DNA of 64,000 nucleotides from Alcaligenes endophyticus. GTDB lineage: Bacteria; Pseudomonadota; Gammaproteobacteria; Burkholderiales; Burkholderiaceae_B. The translations under genes and the position numbers were made by a program. Shown one piece after another: positions 9,610 through 19,170 of the stretch; position 1 is the stretch's first letter; every line of letters begins with the position of its first letter. The DNA lies in assembly GCF_026344035.1 (NCBI RefSeq), contig NZ_JAPKND010000010.1, forward strand, positions 1 to 64,000, written 5' to 3'. The notes beneath the pieces were generated by a model. The model saw only the letters and a program-made list of their open reading frames with translations, had not been told where the DNA came from and ran no database searches.

Positions 9610-10374
9610 TCACTCATCTACCATCAAGATACGTTCATTCATAATCCGGCGACAATCCATCTCGTATTCCAGATCGACTACGGGCGGTCGTACATAATTC
9701 CAGGTTAAGCCTTTAGCTATTGATCCGCGGCGGCCCAACTCGCTGGCTAAAAATGGGTAAATATTATGCCGGGTATAAACTTGCGTAGCGGTACAATCTG
9801 CCCACGAAAAACCTAAAATTTGCATACGGCGTTCCATCTCGCCTAAGACCCACTGTGCTTTTTTTAACAAACCGGCCTCTGAGACATCCTGAAAAGCAAC
9901 GATATTTTCTTGATAATCTCCAGGGCCCTCGGGCACCTCGCAACTGCCCGCTACCACAAACGTGTCGTACTCCATATCAGACTCAACGGTGTAGCTAAAC
10001 GCATACAGGCCTGGCTCTTCGGGTGCATCCAATACAGGCGATACATTGCTGCGAGCCACTGGGTTATGACCTGACTTCTCTAGGCCCCAACTCCGTAAGG
10101 TTTGGCTGTACAGCTCATTAAACTGATCAAAGGCAGCATTACTGGCCGGCTCTGGGGAACGCAGCTCACACGCGCACAACGCGGTCAGAGGACGCTCCTC
10201 AGCTTCCAATACGGCCTGAATTAAATCAAACCCCTCTTTAAGAGGTAGAACCTCAGAAAATACCACTCGACATATTTCATAGCCTGGTTCGGCGGCTACT
10301 CCAGCCGAATAACGGCTAACGCCGGTAGGGACGAAACGATAATTTCCCTTCTCAAATACGATGCTTTTGCTCAT
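9610..10374 (-). CDS. RidA-superfamily protein resembling 2-aminomuconate deaminase CnbZ
   Basis: A 254-residue protein whose layout matches, as I remember it, the family named after 2-amino-5-chloromuconate deaminase CnbZ, an outlying branch of the RidA/YjgF fold. Recognisable stretches are FVPTGVSRYSAGVAAEPGYE at the N-terminus, CACELRSPEP, NPVARSNVSP, GSCEVPEG and YEMDCRRIM. No nitroaromatic or aminophenol pathway gene is nearby, so a role in such degradation is not supported by context. A general enamine/imine deaminase role is equally possible. It is a single leftward gene, divergent from mgtE across 274 bp. Confidence 0.6.
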   Translation of the reverse strand: MSKSIVFEKGNYRFVPTGVSRYSAGVAAEPGYEICRVVFSEVLPLKEGFDLIQAVLEAEERPLTALCACELRSPEPASNAAFDQFNELYSQTLRSWGLEKSGHNPVARSNVSPVLDAPEEPGLYAFSYTVESDMEYDTFVVAGSCEVPEGPGDYQENIVAFQDVSEAGLLKKAQWVLGEMERRMQILGFSWADCTATQVYTRHNIYPFLASELGRRGSIAKGLTWNYVRPPVVDLEYEMDCRRIMNERILMVDE

Positions 10375-10570
10375 GGTGTTCTCTGTACTAAAACGTATTA
10401 ACTAGGGCCCGCGACTTGACCCACCGCATAAGCGTGCCACTATAGCACCCTTGCTGAATAAACCGTAGCGCCAGACTCAAATCCCCTTAAGCCCATCAAG
10501 AGAAGCGCCGGCGAATAATGCACCGCTCAAGCAGTCGAGGAAACAAGCCTGCTTGGGTACAATTGAAAAC

Positions 10571-10611
10571 CTAGGCCACTTGCCTAAGAACGATACTTGG
10601 TGGTTCTTTTT
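10571..10611 (+). promoter_or_regulatory. Two adjacent hairpins in the mgtE leader
   Basis: Two small inverted repeats lie side by side 38-78 bp before mgtE. The first is TAGGC (10572-10576) pairing with GCCTA (10582-10586). The second is AAGAAC (10586-10591) pairing with GTTCTT (10603-10608), running directly into a T tract. The second looks like a weak intrinsic terminator in the leader of a Mg2+ transporter gene, which could be an attenuator. The stems are short and this is inference from sequence only. Confidence 0.3.
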
Positions 10612-10648
10612 CCTGTAGTACCCTCAAGCTCAACGGAGTCTCCTACAT

Positions 10649-11992
10649 ATGCTCAACCATCACGGCAAGCCCGCATTTCTTAATCAGCTAACCCTCCCGG
10701 CCGATCTGGTAGTGGCATTGAATCAGCTAGACAGCAAACAAGCGATTAGCGCCGCCCGCCTAATGGATGATGAGAGCCTAGTTGCTACCCTCGAATTCCC
10801 TGAGCTACACCATGCGGTAAATATCTTGTTGGACTTAGCCCACCACCAGCGCTGGGCGCCCCTAGAAACGCTCGCCGAAGACCGGCTTGCCGACTTACTT
10901 CAAAGCCTTAACCACAAAGAGCAAGAGCGTATTTTATCGCATCTTAGTCAACCGACTCGCAGCTCAGTACTTAGGTTAATGCATTACCCGGCCGACACAG
11001 CCGGGGGCATTATGACCACCGAGTTCTTACAAGTCCCTATAGGTTGGACAGTAGAACGCACGTTGCAACATATACGCGAAGTAGAAAGCACGCGCGAAAC
11101 TGTTTATGCTATTTATGTAGTCAATGAGCAGAAGCAACTCCAGTTTGTCGTGCCCCTACGTAAATTAGTCTGCGCTGATCCTAATGCTGAGCTAATCGCC
11201 CTATGGAAGGGCGAGTCGCCGGTGGTCGTTCGGGCGCTGACCGACAAAGAAGCTGTCGCACAAATTATCCGTAGACACGATTACCTCGCCGTACCCGTAG
11301 TAGACGAGGAGCACACTATTATCGGCATTGTGACGGTCGATGACGTGATCGATACACTCATGGAAGAAGCCGCCGAAGACATCAGCCGCTTTGGGGGAGC
11401 AGAGCACATCGGTAAGCCCTATTTACACGTTAACTTTTGGCTCATGATACGCAAGCGCGGAGGCTGGTTAGCGGCCCTGTTTCTAGGTGAAATGCTGACT
11501 GCCAGCGCCATGCAGTACTACGAATTCCAACTCGAAAAAGCGGTGGTGTTAGCCATGTTTATTCCGCTCATTATGAGCTCAGGAGGGAACTCTGGTTCAC
11601 AAGCCACCTCTCTGCTAATACGTGGCCTAGCGTTAGGCGAAGTACACCTTAAAGACTGGTGGCGTGTATTATTACGCGAGCTACCCACTGGTCTCATTTT
11701 AGGCACTTTATTGGGCGCGGTAGGCTTTTTACGTATCGAGGTTTGGCAGCATGCGGGACTATTTGACTACGGCGAATACTCGCTGCTGATTGCGTTCACT
11801 ATCTGGGTTGCCTTGGTGGGCATAGTAACCTTTGGGTCGTGCGTAGGCTCTATGCTACCCTTTTTATTGCAACGCGTAGGCTTTGACCCCGCCAGTGCCT
11901 CAGCCCCCTTAGTGGCCACGTTAGTGGATGTTATTGGTTTAGTTATTTATTTCTCTGTCGCTGCACTGTTCTTGACAGGCACCCTACTGTAG
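10649..11992 (+). CDS. mgtE: Magnesium transporter/channel MgtE
   Basis: A 447-residue Mg2+ channel of the MgtE (SLC41-like) family. Order of domains: N-terminal MgtE_N superhelical domain (about residues 20-125, with HYPADTAGGIM), two CBS domains (about 130-255, including HDYLAVPVVDEEHTIIGIVTVDDV), a connecting helix, and five TMs from about 285. The pore signature MSSGGNSGSQATSL is intact. In the family, Mg2+ binding to the cytoplasmic N/CBS domains closes the pore, so the protein is self-regulated. The ATG at 10649 follows CGGAG. It is transcribed alone, with a hairpin-bearing leader. Confidence 0.95.
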   Translation: MLNHHGKPAFLNQLTLPADLVVALNQLDSKQAISAARLMDDESLVATLEFPELHHAVNILLDLAHHQRWAPLETLAEDRLADLLQSLNHKEQERILSHLSQPTRSSVLRLMHYPADTAGGIMTTEFLQVPIGWTVERTLQHIREVESTRETVYAIYVVNEQKQLQFVVPLRKLVCADPNAELIALWKGESPVVVRALTDKEAVAQIIRRHDYLAVPVVDEEHTIIGIVTVDDVIDTLMEEAAEDISRFGGAEHIGKPYLHVNFWLMIRKRGGWLAALFLGEMLTASAMQYYEFQLEKAVVLAMFIPLIMSSGGNSGSQATSLLIRGLALGEVHLKDWWRVLLRELPTGLILGTLLGAVGFLRIEVWQHAGLFDYGEYSLLIAFTIWVALVGIVTFGSCVGSMLPFLLQRVGFDPASASAPLVATLVDVIGLVIYFSVAALFLTGTLL

Positions 11993-12073
11993 CGAGCAGT
12001 TTTATTACACCTTAGGGTAGCAGCCGTTACTTGCTAAGCTACCACCTTGCGTCCGTTACAGGCAATATCGGCC

Positions 12074-12925
12074 ATGTCGCTATTAAATCAGTTTTTCCTC
12101 AGCTCAGAGCACAGCAGCCCATTCGTCAATCACACCTACGATGTGACGCTGGTGGCCCTGTCATTGGTCATGGCTGTTTTTACCTCTGGCATGGCGTTAC
12201 AAGCAGCCCACCTAGCTCATATAGCAAAGAACCCCGTTCATCGGCAAATCGCCATCTTGTCAGGCACCCTCGCATTAGGTGGCGGCATTTGGAGTATGCA
12301 TTTCATCGGCATGCTTGCCTTTGAGCTCTGTACCCCTGTAATTTATGATCCCCCTATCACCTTATTATCCATGTTGCCTAGTGTGGGGGCTTCGTGGGTG
12401 GCTCTACAATTATTATCGCGCCATAATCTCAGCCGTTTACAGCTTTTCCTAGGTGGTTTTCTTATTGCGTTAGGCATAGCCGTCATGCATTACAGTGGTA
12501 TGAGCGCCATGCGGATGACAGCCAGCCTGCGCTACGAGCCTTATACGTTTTTTGCCTCTATTCTGCTTGCCATTATTTTTGCCACCTTGTCCTTAAGTGT
12601 GCGCCTGAAAACGGCCCCCCACCACCACTCACAAAAAGCCCGCATAATGTTCAGTGCGCTGCTGATGGGAACAGCGATAGCAGGCTTACACTACCTAGGC
12701 ATGTGGTCGGCTCGCTTCCTGGGCACCGACAGTGAAATGCTTGATGTGGTGATGCTCAATACGTCCTCTGCATCCTTGCTGCTGGCTGTATTCACCATTA
12801 TCGTTACCGCACTCATGCTGGCTGGCAACCGTTTACTGCGTTATCGCTCCTTATATTACGAAGCAACACGTAAGCAAGCGCAATTACAGGCCATTCTAGA
12901 TGCTAGTGATAAAGACACAATGTAA
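12074..12925 (+). CDS. MHYT-domain membrane sensor without output domain
   Basis: The product (283 residues from the ATG at 12074; a TTG at 12047 would add nine) is an MHYT sensor. Three repeats of the His-Met motif are visible: WSMHFIGMLAF, VMHYSGMSAMRM and LHYLGMWSARF, spread over about seven membrane helices; MHYT domains are proposed to bind copper and sense O2, CO or NO. In most relatives the helices are followed by PAS, GGDEF or EAL domains. Here the chain ends right after RKQAQLQAILDASD, which looks like the first helix of a PAS domain, so the protein may be a shortened version. It converges with the MscS genes. Confidence 0.82.
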   Translation: MSLLNQFFLSSEHSSPFVNHTYDVTLVALSLVMAVFTSGMALQAAHLAHIAKNPVHRQIAILSGTLALGGGIWSMHFIGMLAFELCTPVIYDPPITLLSMLPSVGASWVALQLLSRHNLSRLQLFLGGFLIALGIAVMHYSGMSAMRMTASLRYEPYTFFASILLAIIFATLSLSVRLKTAPHHHSQKARIMFSALLMGTAIAGLHYLGMWSARFLGTDSEMLDVVMLNTSSASLLLAVFTIIVTALMLAGNRLLRYRSLYYEATRKQAQLQAILDASDKDTM

Positions 12926-12951
12926 GATAAAAAAGATTGTGTATGGTCTGT

Positions 12952-15390
12952 TTAGATGTCCTGAGGTAAAGGCGCGTTGAGTGTTGCCTCAGGATCAAAA
13001 TGAGTCACTAGTCGTTGAGCCTGATGCAAGCTAATTCCGTGGCTACGAAAACGCCGTAAAATGCCTAGCAACAAGCTACTACGTATCGCTCTTTGGTGAC
13101 GCACATTACTAATAAAACAACGTCCCCCAAATAGCAAACCATCTCCTTGCACGCCATCACAAAATAAACGTGCTGCGGGTTCAGCCAATACCTCGGGTTG
13201 CTCGGCAACGGCATCATGCAGGATCTGCATGACTAGGTCAGCATCCACATCCAAAGGTAATAAAAGCTTGATATCCACTGCTCCTACTATATCGGGCTGC
13301 CAGGTTAAATTACGCACGGGACGCCCCACCATTTCAGCATTGGGCACCACTAATAATGAGTTATCAAAACGCTCTACATACGTGGCACGAAAGCGTACTT
13401 CACGCACATTCCCCTCCCCACCCTCGACCTCAACCCAATCTCCGACTTTAAATGGACGCTCGAGCATCAACACTAGACCCGATGCAAGGTTTTGTACTAT
13501 TCCACGCAAGCCGAAACCCAAGCCTACGCTAAGTGCTGTAAAGACCCAAGTCACCGCATTGACAGGCACCCCTAGCATGGTCAGGCTGACCACTAACAGC
13601 GCAAAATAAGAGGTGTAAGTCAGTGTTCCCACTATGCCCCGCTGCAGACCCGGCTCCAAGCGGGTGGTTGGCATAAATCGCTGCATTAACCAATTACGCA
13701 GTAGATTCACCACTAACACGCCCAGTATCATCACAGCGAGAGCCAGCAGCCACAAGTCAAGGCGCCACTGCACAGCGCTTAAACGCAAGGCATCACTGGC
13801 ACTTCCCAAACCCGACTCTAGTAACTCTTTAGGCGCCACGAGCCAATCCGAACTAATCAACCAAAAGCACAAGCCTAAAACCACGACCCGAGCAATCGCG
13901 AACAAAGCAATAATCCATTGTCCTAGCACGCGACTTCGCTCTTGGCTTGCAGGATCTGTACTAACAGCACGAGATCGCACATAAGCAAGTAAAGTGTCGC
14001 CTAAATCCTCTAACAAGCTAACCAGTAAGTAGGCCAGTACCCCAAGCACTAGCACCCACCCCACAAAGTGAGTCAGAATGTCGTCAGCTAAGCCTATCCA
14101 CCCCCCTAGATACGCTCCCCAAGCAAGGAAGTAAGCCACTAGCATGGCTCGATAGAGCCAACGCATCCACGAAATAGCCTGTCCTGGCTCAGGGGAATGC
14201 CACAGACGCTCAGCACGCAAGCCCCAGAACCCATAGCCATACACTAACAACCATAACAAAACGCAAGCCGATTCCACTGAAATGGTGAAAATAGCCGAGA
14301 CGTCGACTGCGCTATCAAACAAATCTGACCCTATATCCAGATAGATCAGCAGTAAGAACAGCCAAGGGAAAAACCGCAAACGCTTATACGTACAGTCGGA
14401 TAAAGGCAGTAAGCGCCAACTACTGCGCGGCTGTAAAAGCACCGCGCGTAACGAGGCAACGACCACCGCCCCAAACGTACCTGCGATAACCGCCAAGCCC
14501 ACGAGTTCAATTTGCCCAAGAGATAACTCGGGGCGCCCAAGCAGCAATAGCACCCCTTGCCGCGAAACGACTGTTAAGACAGTCCCAAATACCAGCAAAT
14601 TAGCCAAAGCCAACGCCGAACGACGCAATCGACTGCCTGGAACAAACCTAACCGCCCAAGATGGCATCCGACGTAGCATCCAATAACCTGCAACCACTAC
14701 CGCCACAAGCAACCATAAAGAACCTTTACTTGTGCGCCAGCTATGCTCTTTTAAGGTAGCCTCCCATTCTTGATAGTAGGCTTTCAAACCAAGTAGATCG
14801 CTTGGCCAAGCCTTCCTCAGTTCCGGCCATGACTGCATAAACAGCAATGACGGCTCCCTTCGCCAGCGTTTATCGCCTTCATAGCGCTGACGAGTTTCTT
14901 GCAATAACTGCCGCACTTGCGTCGCTTCGACTTGGACCAAACGCGCAAGGCGCAATTCCGCTTGCAAGGTAGCCATAGACTTCTGTAACTGTTTGCGCTC
15001 TTGACGTATGGCATTGTGCTCTTCGGGCCCCTGCGGCTCTTCACCGACTTCTTGTAAGCGAGCAGAGAGTATCTGATTTTGCCTATCCAGTTGCCGTATA
15101 GACTGCCGTGCCAACTCTAAGCCCTCTTGTAGTTGATCATCAGCCCGCTGCACATCAGCCATGCGCTGCGTCACCTCTTCTTTTTCAATGCGTCTTTGTA
15201 ACAGTCGCACGTCATCTTGGGCTTTTTGCAATTGTGCTAGTAGATCACGTTCTAAGCCCCAATCATAACTTTGCGCCGCCACTGGGCTAATTAAAATCAG
15301 CAACCAGCAAAAACAGATACAGGCGAGGGTGAGCCCGTTCCACTTTCCGCTGAATCGAAGTGAAATACTACTTGACTGACTACTTAGCAT
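12952..15390 (-). CDS. Large MscS-type mechanosensitive channel, paralogue 1
   Basis: An 812-residue inner-membrane protein. It has an N-terminal signal/anchor (about 20-40), a periplasmic coiled-coil region (about 45-170, DUF3772-like), a run of helices and a C-terminal MscS domain from about residue 590. The pore-lining TM3 and upper beta domain read GFGLRGIVQNLASGLVLMLE, then RPFKVGDWVEVEGGEGNV. Such channels release solutes when membrane tension rises after osmotic downshock. The gene follows paralogue 2 with an 11-bp overlap, indicating one operon. Its stop is 26 bp from that of the MHYT gene on the other strand. Confidence 0.88.
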   Translation of the reverse strand: MLSSQSSSISLRFSGKWNGLTLACICFCWLLILISPVAAQSYDWGLERDLLAQLQKAQDDVRLLQRRIEKEEVTQRMADVQRADDQLQEGLELARQSIRQLDRQNQILSARLQEVGEEPQGPEEHNAIRQERKQLQKSMATLQAELRLARLVQVEATQVRQLLQETRQRYEGDKRWRREPSLLFMQSWPELRKAWPSDLLGLKAYYQEWEATLKEHSWRTSKGSLWLLVAVVVAGYWMLRRMPSWAVRFVPGSRLRRSALALANLLVFGTVLTVVSRQGVLLLLGRPELSLGQIELVGLAVIAGTFGAVVVASLRAVLLQPRSSWRLLPLSDCTYKRLRFFPWLFLLLIYLDIGSDLFDSAVDVSAIFTISVESACVLLWLLVYGYGFWGLRAERLWHSPEPGQAISWMRWLYRAMLVAYFLAWGAYLGGWIGLADDILTHFVGWVLVLGVLAYLLVSLLEDLGDTLLAYVRSRAVSTDPASQERSRVLGQWIIALFAIARVVVLGLCFWLISSDWLVAPKELLESGLGSASDALRLSAVQWRLDLWLLALAVMILGVLVVNLLRNWLMQRFMPTTRLEPGLQRGIVGTLTYTSYFALLVVSLTMLGVPVNAVTWVFTALSVGLGFGLRGIVQNLASGLVLMLERPFKVGDWVEVEGGEGNVREVRFRATYVERFDNSLLVVPNAEMVGRPVRNLTWQPDIVGAVDIKLLLPLDVDADLVMQILHDAVAEQPEVLAEPAARLFCDGVQGDGLLFGGRCFISNVRHQRAIRSSLLLGILRRFRSHGISLHQAQRLVTHFDPEATLNAPLPQDI

Positions 15391-17809
15391 ATTTTTTCTC
15401 GTGAACTTCTGCGGTGACTACGGAAGACTTCAGCGTAGGCTCTGTTGCTTGTAAAGACATGACTTGTGTGGGATGCAAAGCCAGCGCTTGCTGACGAAAG
15501 CGGTCTAGGGTTTCAAATAAAATAGCGCTGCGCACATTCGAGACTTGACGTGGGCTTGCCACGTAGCAAGATGCCCCAAACACCAAACCGCTATTGGCAT
15601 CAAACCCGTCTAAAGACACTGCTGGTGCAGGCTGCTCCAGCACCTCTGCTTGCTCACTCATGGCAGTCAGCATAATTTCGCGTACTTTTTTTGCATCCGT
15701 ACTAATGGGCAAGGTCAGCTGTATTTTCACTAATCCCAAAGGATTGCTGAGGGTGACATTACGGACCGACTTAGTAATAAATTCAGAGTTGGGAACAATT
15801 AAGGTAGATCGATCGAACATCTCGATCTCTGTTGCCCGGGCGTTAATTTTCCGCACATTACCATCGGCTCCATTCACACTCACCCAGTCGCCCACCTTTA
15901 TGGGTCGCTCGGCCAAGAGGATCAAACCCGACACAAAGTTTTGCACCACCGCTTGCAAGCCAAAACCTATCCCTACTGACAAGGCGGAAATAATCCAGGC
16001 CATACGGTCTAAACCTATCCCTAGGGAAGACAAGACTGCGGCAAACACGAAAAAATAAGCGACATAGCTAAATAAATTAGCGGTAGAACCCCGCATACCT
16101 GGGTCCAGGCTGGTAACCGGCAAAAAACGCTCCATCAACCATTTCTGTAACAAGCGCACTACCAACACGCCAAGCAGCAACACCGATAAAGCCGATAACA
16201 ACGCCGAAGGTTTAATGTACAACTGCCCTACATTAAAGCCTTCAAGCAAAAACCCTAAGCGTTTATGCACCCAATCACCGGGGTGCTCGCCAAAGGGTAA
16301 AAAAACTAGGGTAGCCGCCATCACTACTACCCAGACACGCACTGCCCCGGTTAGCAATAAAGTGATCTGGCTGCGCGTTCTAAACTGCGACACTGGCCAG
16401 TGATACTCCTGCGACCGCTCACGCACCCATAACATCAGGCTATCGCCGATGTCGGTCAGCAGAGCTAAAACCACATAGGCGCTACCAACCACTAACACCA
16501 ACCAAAGCACTTCTTGCACGATGACGCCACTTAGGGCGTTATAGCCTAAGAAAAAAGCAAGGAAGCTACTCGTCACAGCCATCATTAAGACGATAGGCAC
16601 CGTCATAAACCAAGGGGGAAGCCACTCCGCCCCTGGGTCCGCGTCGATACGGCGTGAACGCTGAACGCTACGGCCTAGCGTCCAGGCGACAAAGCCAATC
16701 AGTGCATTCAAACACAAAATATTGATGCTATTGAGTAATAAAGTCGTGCTCAGGCTGGCATTAATTAAGATTAATACTTGCTGACTTAACCATCCTAAAG
16801 CAAGCAAAAACGCCAATATATAAGGCAAAGGGCTTAAACGCTCAGCTAGCTTAGACGGGATAGGAGGCAAACGCCAGCTAGGCCTGTTAGGAGCCAAAAG
16901 CACACGCCCTAGGCCTGATACGAAGCCCGCTAAGTAAGCCGCCCATACTAACTGGGCCATCAGTTTACTGAGTTGGTCCGACAGCCCCACATTAGAGCGC
17001 AACAATTGATCAATAATCGTAAATAACACGCCTGGAATGAGGGTGTACACCGCGATAAGGCCTACCGCATGAAAAGAGCGCCGCAGGCGTGAGGGTTTGG
17101 TATGCGTAATGGCAAAAAAGGGTAAGCGCATGGCGATAAAAACCAGCCCCCCCACCAGCACCACAGCGGCACCAAGGGCGACAAGCCAAGCCCATTTGGA
17201 AACCTCTTTAAAACTTGCCTTGATCTCTTGGAACACCGCACTGAGTTTTTGCCAGTCTGTGGGGACATCGCGCTGTACTGTCTCCCAGAACCCGACGCTG
17301 ACTAGGGGTTGGGTGCGCATGCCTAACTGCTGCTGAAATAAAAAACGGCGCCGCTGTATAACTTGATCCTGTAGTTGAGTCGCCTCTATCGCCAGGAGTT
17401 TGGCCTGCTTAAGCTGTCCATCCAGCTGGCTTTGCGTACCTAGCAACTGCTGCCGCTGCACGCGCAAGGCATCAGTCTCAGCTACTTCCTCGTCCTGTTT
17501 GCCCAGCTCATTGAGTCGAGCCTGTACGGCATTAAGCTCAGGCTCAAGGCTTAAGGCTAGGATCTGCATACGTTCGTGGGTGGCAATGAGTTCATTGCGC
17601 AGACTAGCCAAGTCCACATCGTCAACAGTAAGAGGGGAACTTAACTGCTCTTGGATTTGCTGTATGGACTGCCTAGAAAGGTCCAACTGAGTTTGACTTT
17701 CAGCGAAGGATAACTCTAGGGCCTGCACACTCGCACTTATTAACATCAGGCCAAACAAGGCACGAAATAGCCATGTTCGGAAACCTGACAAGCAGTCAGA
17801 CACTCTCAT
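15380..17809 (-). CDS. Large MscS-type mechanosensitive channel, paralogue 2
   Basis: An 809-residue relative of the gene that follows it, with the same architecture: a signal peptide ending near ASVQALELS, a periplasmic coiled coil rich in Gln and Leu (about 35-165), about ten helices and a C-terminal MscS domain. The MscS core reads GIGFGLQAVVQNFVSGLIL and RPIKVGDWVSVNGADGNV. The two share layout and length but differ at many positions, so the duplication is old. This is the first gene of the pair; the 172 bp upstream contains the likely promoter and a 14-bp palindrome. Heteromeric assembly with paralogue 1 is possible but unproven. Confidence 0.88.
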   Translation of the reverse strand: MRVSDCLSGFRTWLFRALFGLMLISASVQALELSFAESQTQLDLSRQSIQQIQEQLSSPLTVDDVDLASLRNELIATHERMQILALSLEPELNAVQARLNELGKQDEEVAETDALRVQRQQLLGTQSQLDGQLKQAKLLAIEATQLQDQVIQRRRFLFQQQLGMRTQPLVSVGFWETVQRDVPTDWQKLSAVFQEIKASFKEVSKWAWLVALGAAVVLVGGLVFIAMRLPFFAITHTKPSRLRRSFHAVGLIAVYTLIPGVLFTIIDQLLRSNVGLSDQLSKLMAQLVWAAYLAGFVSGLGRVLLAPNRPSWRLPPIPSKLAERLSPLPYILAFLLALGWLSQQVLILINASLSTTLLLNSINILCLNALIGFVAWTLGRSVQRSRRIDADPGAEWLPPWFMTVPIVLMMAVTSSFLAFFLGYNALSGVIVQEVLWLVLVVGSAYVVLALLTDIGDSLMLWVRERSQEYHWPVSQFRTRSQITLLLTGAVRVWVVVMAATLVFLPFGEHPGDWVHKRLGFLLEGFNVGQLYIKPSALLSALSVLLLGVLVVRLLQKWLMERFLPVTSLDPGMRGSTANLFSYVAYFFVFAAVLSSLGIGLDRMAWIISALSVGIGFGLQAVVQNFVSGLILLAERPIKVGDWVSVNGADGNVRKINARATEIEMFDRSTLIVPNSEFITKSVRNVTLSNPLGLVKIQLTLPISTDAKKVREIMLTAMSEQAEVLEQPAPAVSLDGFDANSGLVFGASCYVASPRQVSNVRSAILFETLDRFRQQALALHPTQVMSLQATEPTLKSSVVTAEVHEKKYAK

Positions 17810-17856
17810 TTCGGATTATCCCTTAAATCTTATACTCTCTGTGCCAGCATAAACAC

Positions 17857-17870
17857 ATGCTAATTAGCAT
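17857..17870. promoter_or_regulatory. 14-bp perfect palindrome upstream of the mscS pair
   Basis: ATGCTAATTAGCAT is a perfect palindrome 48-61 bp upstream of the first mscS start (17809). A TATAAG hexamer (leftward, 17833-17828) lies between it and the gene and could be a -10 element. The position suits an operator or activator site for the tandem channel operon. No regulator can be assigned. Confidence 0.35.
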
Positions 17871-17981
17871 AAGAATAACCAAGAATAAGAATAGTGAGCG
17901 ATTATTTCTGTACTACTAAAGCTGAAAGGCTGCGATGTGGCCAGCCGGCCAGCATCGCCTCCTGCATTACTACCCTCTGTT

Positions 17982-19139
17982 TTATTTCAAGGCGTCGCCA
18001 GAGAACCAGACCTGTCCGTCAAATAAGCGTCGGGCGGTACGATAGAAGGATCCCGCTACGGCCTGCCATTGCCCTTCATTTTGCTCCACTTGCGCACCCA
18101 CCGTTAAAACGCCAGAAGGCATACCTAAACGCAGCGGCCCCTCGGCTTCTACCGTTGATGACAAACATTGAGCAGGCAAACTCCCAGTCATACGCGCCGC
18201 TACCGCGGTACACAATGAAATAGTCAATGGTAGTGCACGATGCGGCTGCCCATTGGAAATCACCCTCGCCACCAAATCGATCTCCGTGGCGGGCACCACT
18301 TCGCCCGATAAAGTGGGATTATCCGCCACCGGTGAAACGATGGCTACAAAGGGCACAATCTTTATTTGCTTGGCGCTTTCCACATCGGGTGCGATCCCCA
18401 TGGCAACCGACGCCTGTACGCGGATAGCATCTAAGCGTGCCAATATATCAGGGTGGCTTTCTAGGTAGTCTGGCAGCTCTAGTCCGGTCATGCCTACATC
18501 TTGAGCACGTACAAACACCGCTGCATTAGCCGCATCAATCATCGAGACTTCAATTTCACCCAATCCGGGCACATTGAGCACGTCTACCAAATTACCCGTA
18601 GGCAGAAGTTTGCCCGTACTTGCGCCACCAGGAGAGAGAAAATCAAGACGAATCGGTGAGCCTGTACCGCCCACCCCTGGAATGCTTAAGTCACCGTCGT
18701 ACCTAGCTTGGCCGTCTTCAACCGCAAAGGTATTGTGGATAATTTTTTGGGTATTAGTATTAAAAATACGTACACAAGCGGTGTCACCAGTCACTTTTAC
18801 CAAGCCCTGATCCACCGCAAAAGGCCCCACCGCTGAGCTCATATTGCCGCAGTTGCCACGATAGTCGACTTTTTTCTCTTTCACTGACACTTGTGCAAAA
18901 GTGTAATCCACATCCGCATCTGGATGGCTGGAGGGGCCAATAATGCACACCTTAGACAAGGAAGACACACCGCCCCCCATGCCATCTAATTGGCGCCCGT
19001 AGGGGTCTGGAGACCCCATTGCAGCAGTAAAAATATCTGCCCACGCGTCTTGATCAGCCGGCAAGTCACGCTTATGCACCATTAGAGCTTTACTGGTGCC
19101 GCCACGCATAAAGACAGCAGGAATAGATTTTTGCTTCAT
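17982..19139 (-). CDS. prpF: PrpF-family isomerase (methylaconitate/aconitate cis-trans isomerase type)
   Basis: A 385-residue protein of the PrpF family, with a duplicated diaminopimelate-epimerase fold. PrpF isomerises 2-methylaconitate next to AcnD in the 2-methylcitrate cycle; a family member is also reported to act on trans-aconitate, and relatives are oxalomesaconate tautomerases. Motifs: PAVFMRGGTSKALM at the N-terminus, then SPDPYGRQLDGMGGGVSSLSK with the substrate-binding loops. I start at the ATG at 19139, which has GGAG upstream; a longer frame to 19295 would run into the gntR gene. It lies downstream of that regulator with its own operator and promoter. No prpB, prpC or acnD is present, so the substrate is open. 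Confidence 0.87.
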   Translation of the reverse strand: MKQKSIPAVFMRGGTSKALMVHKRDLPADQDAWADIFTAAMGSPDPYGRQLDGMGGGVSSLSKVCIIGPSSHPDADVDYTFAQVSVKEKKVDYRGNCGNMSSAVGPFAVDQGLVKVTGDTACVRIFNTNTQKIIHNTFAVEDGQARYDGDLSIPGVGGTGSPIRLDFLSPGGASTGKLLPTGNLVDVLNVPGLGEIEVSMIDAANAAVFVRAQDVGMTGLELPDYLESHPDILARLDAIRVQASVAMGIAPDVESAKQIKIVPFVAIVSPVADNPTLSGEVVPATEIDLVARVISNGQPHRALPLTISLCTAVAARMTGSLPAQCLSSTVEAEGPLRLGMPSGVLTVGAQVEQNEGQWQAVAGSFYRTARRLFDGQVWFSGDALK

Positions 19140-19156
19140 AAAGAGTTCTCCTGACC

Positions 19157-19170
19157 CAGGTGTATACCTG
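19157..19170. promoter_or_regulatory. Inverted-repeat operator in front of prpF
   Basis: CAGGTGTATACCTG, an almost perfect palindrome with the core GGTGTATACC, lies directly downstream of the -10 hexamer of the putative prpF promoter. The same 10-bp core recurs at 20134-20143 upstream of the gntR gene. Size and symmetry fit a GntR/FadR-type operator, so binding would block transcription start. Confidence 0.65.

Noticed and set aside
9610-10374. Part of a nitroaromatic degradation cluster, because of CnbZ likeness
   Set aside because: No ring-cleavage, dehydrogenase or decarboxylase genes of such a pathway are nearby.
12016-12043. Terminator between mgtE and the MHYT gene
   Set aside because: GGTAGC and GCTACC can pair, but the 16-base loop and lack of a T tract make it unconvincing.
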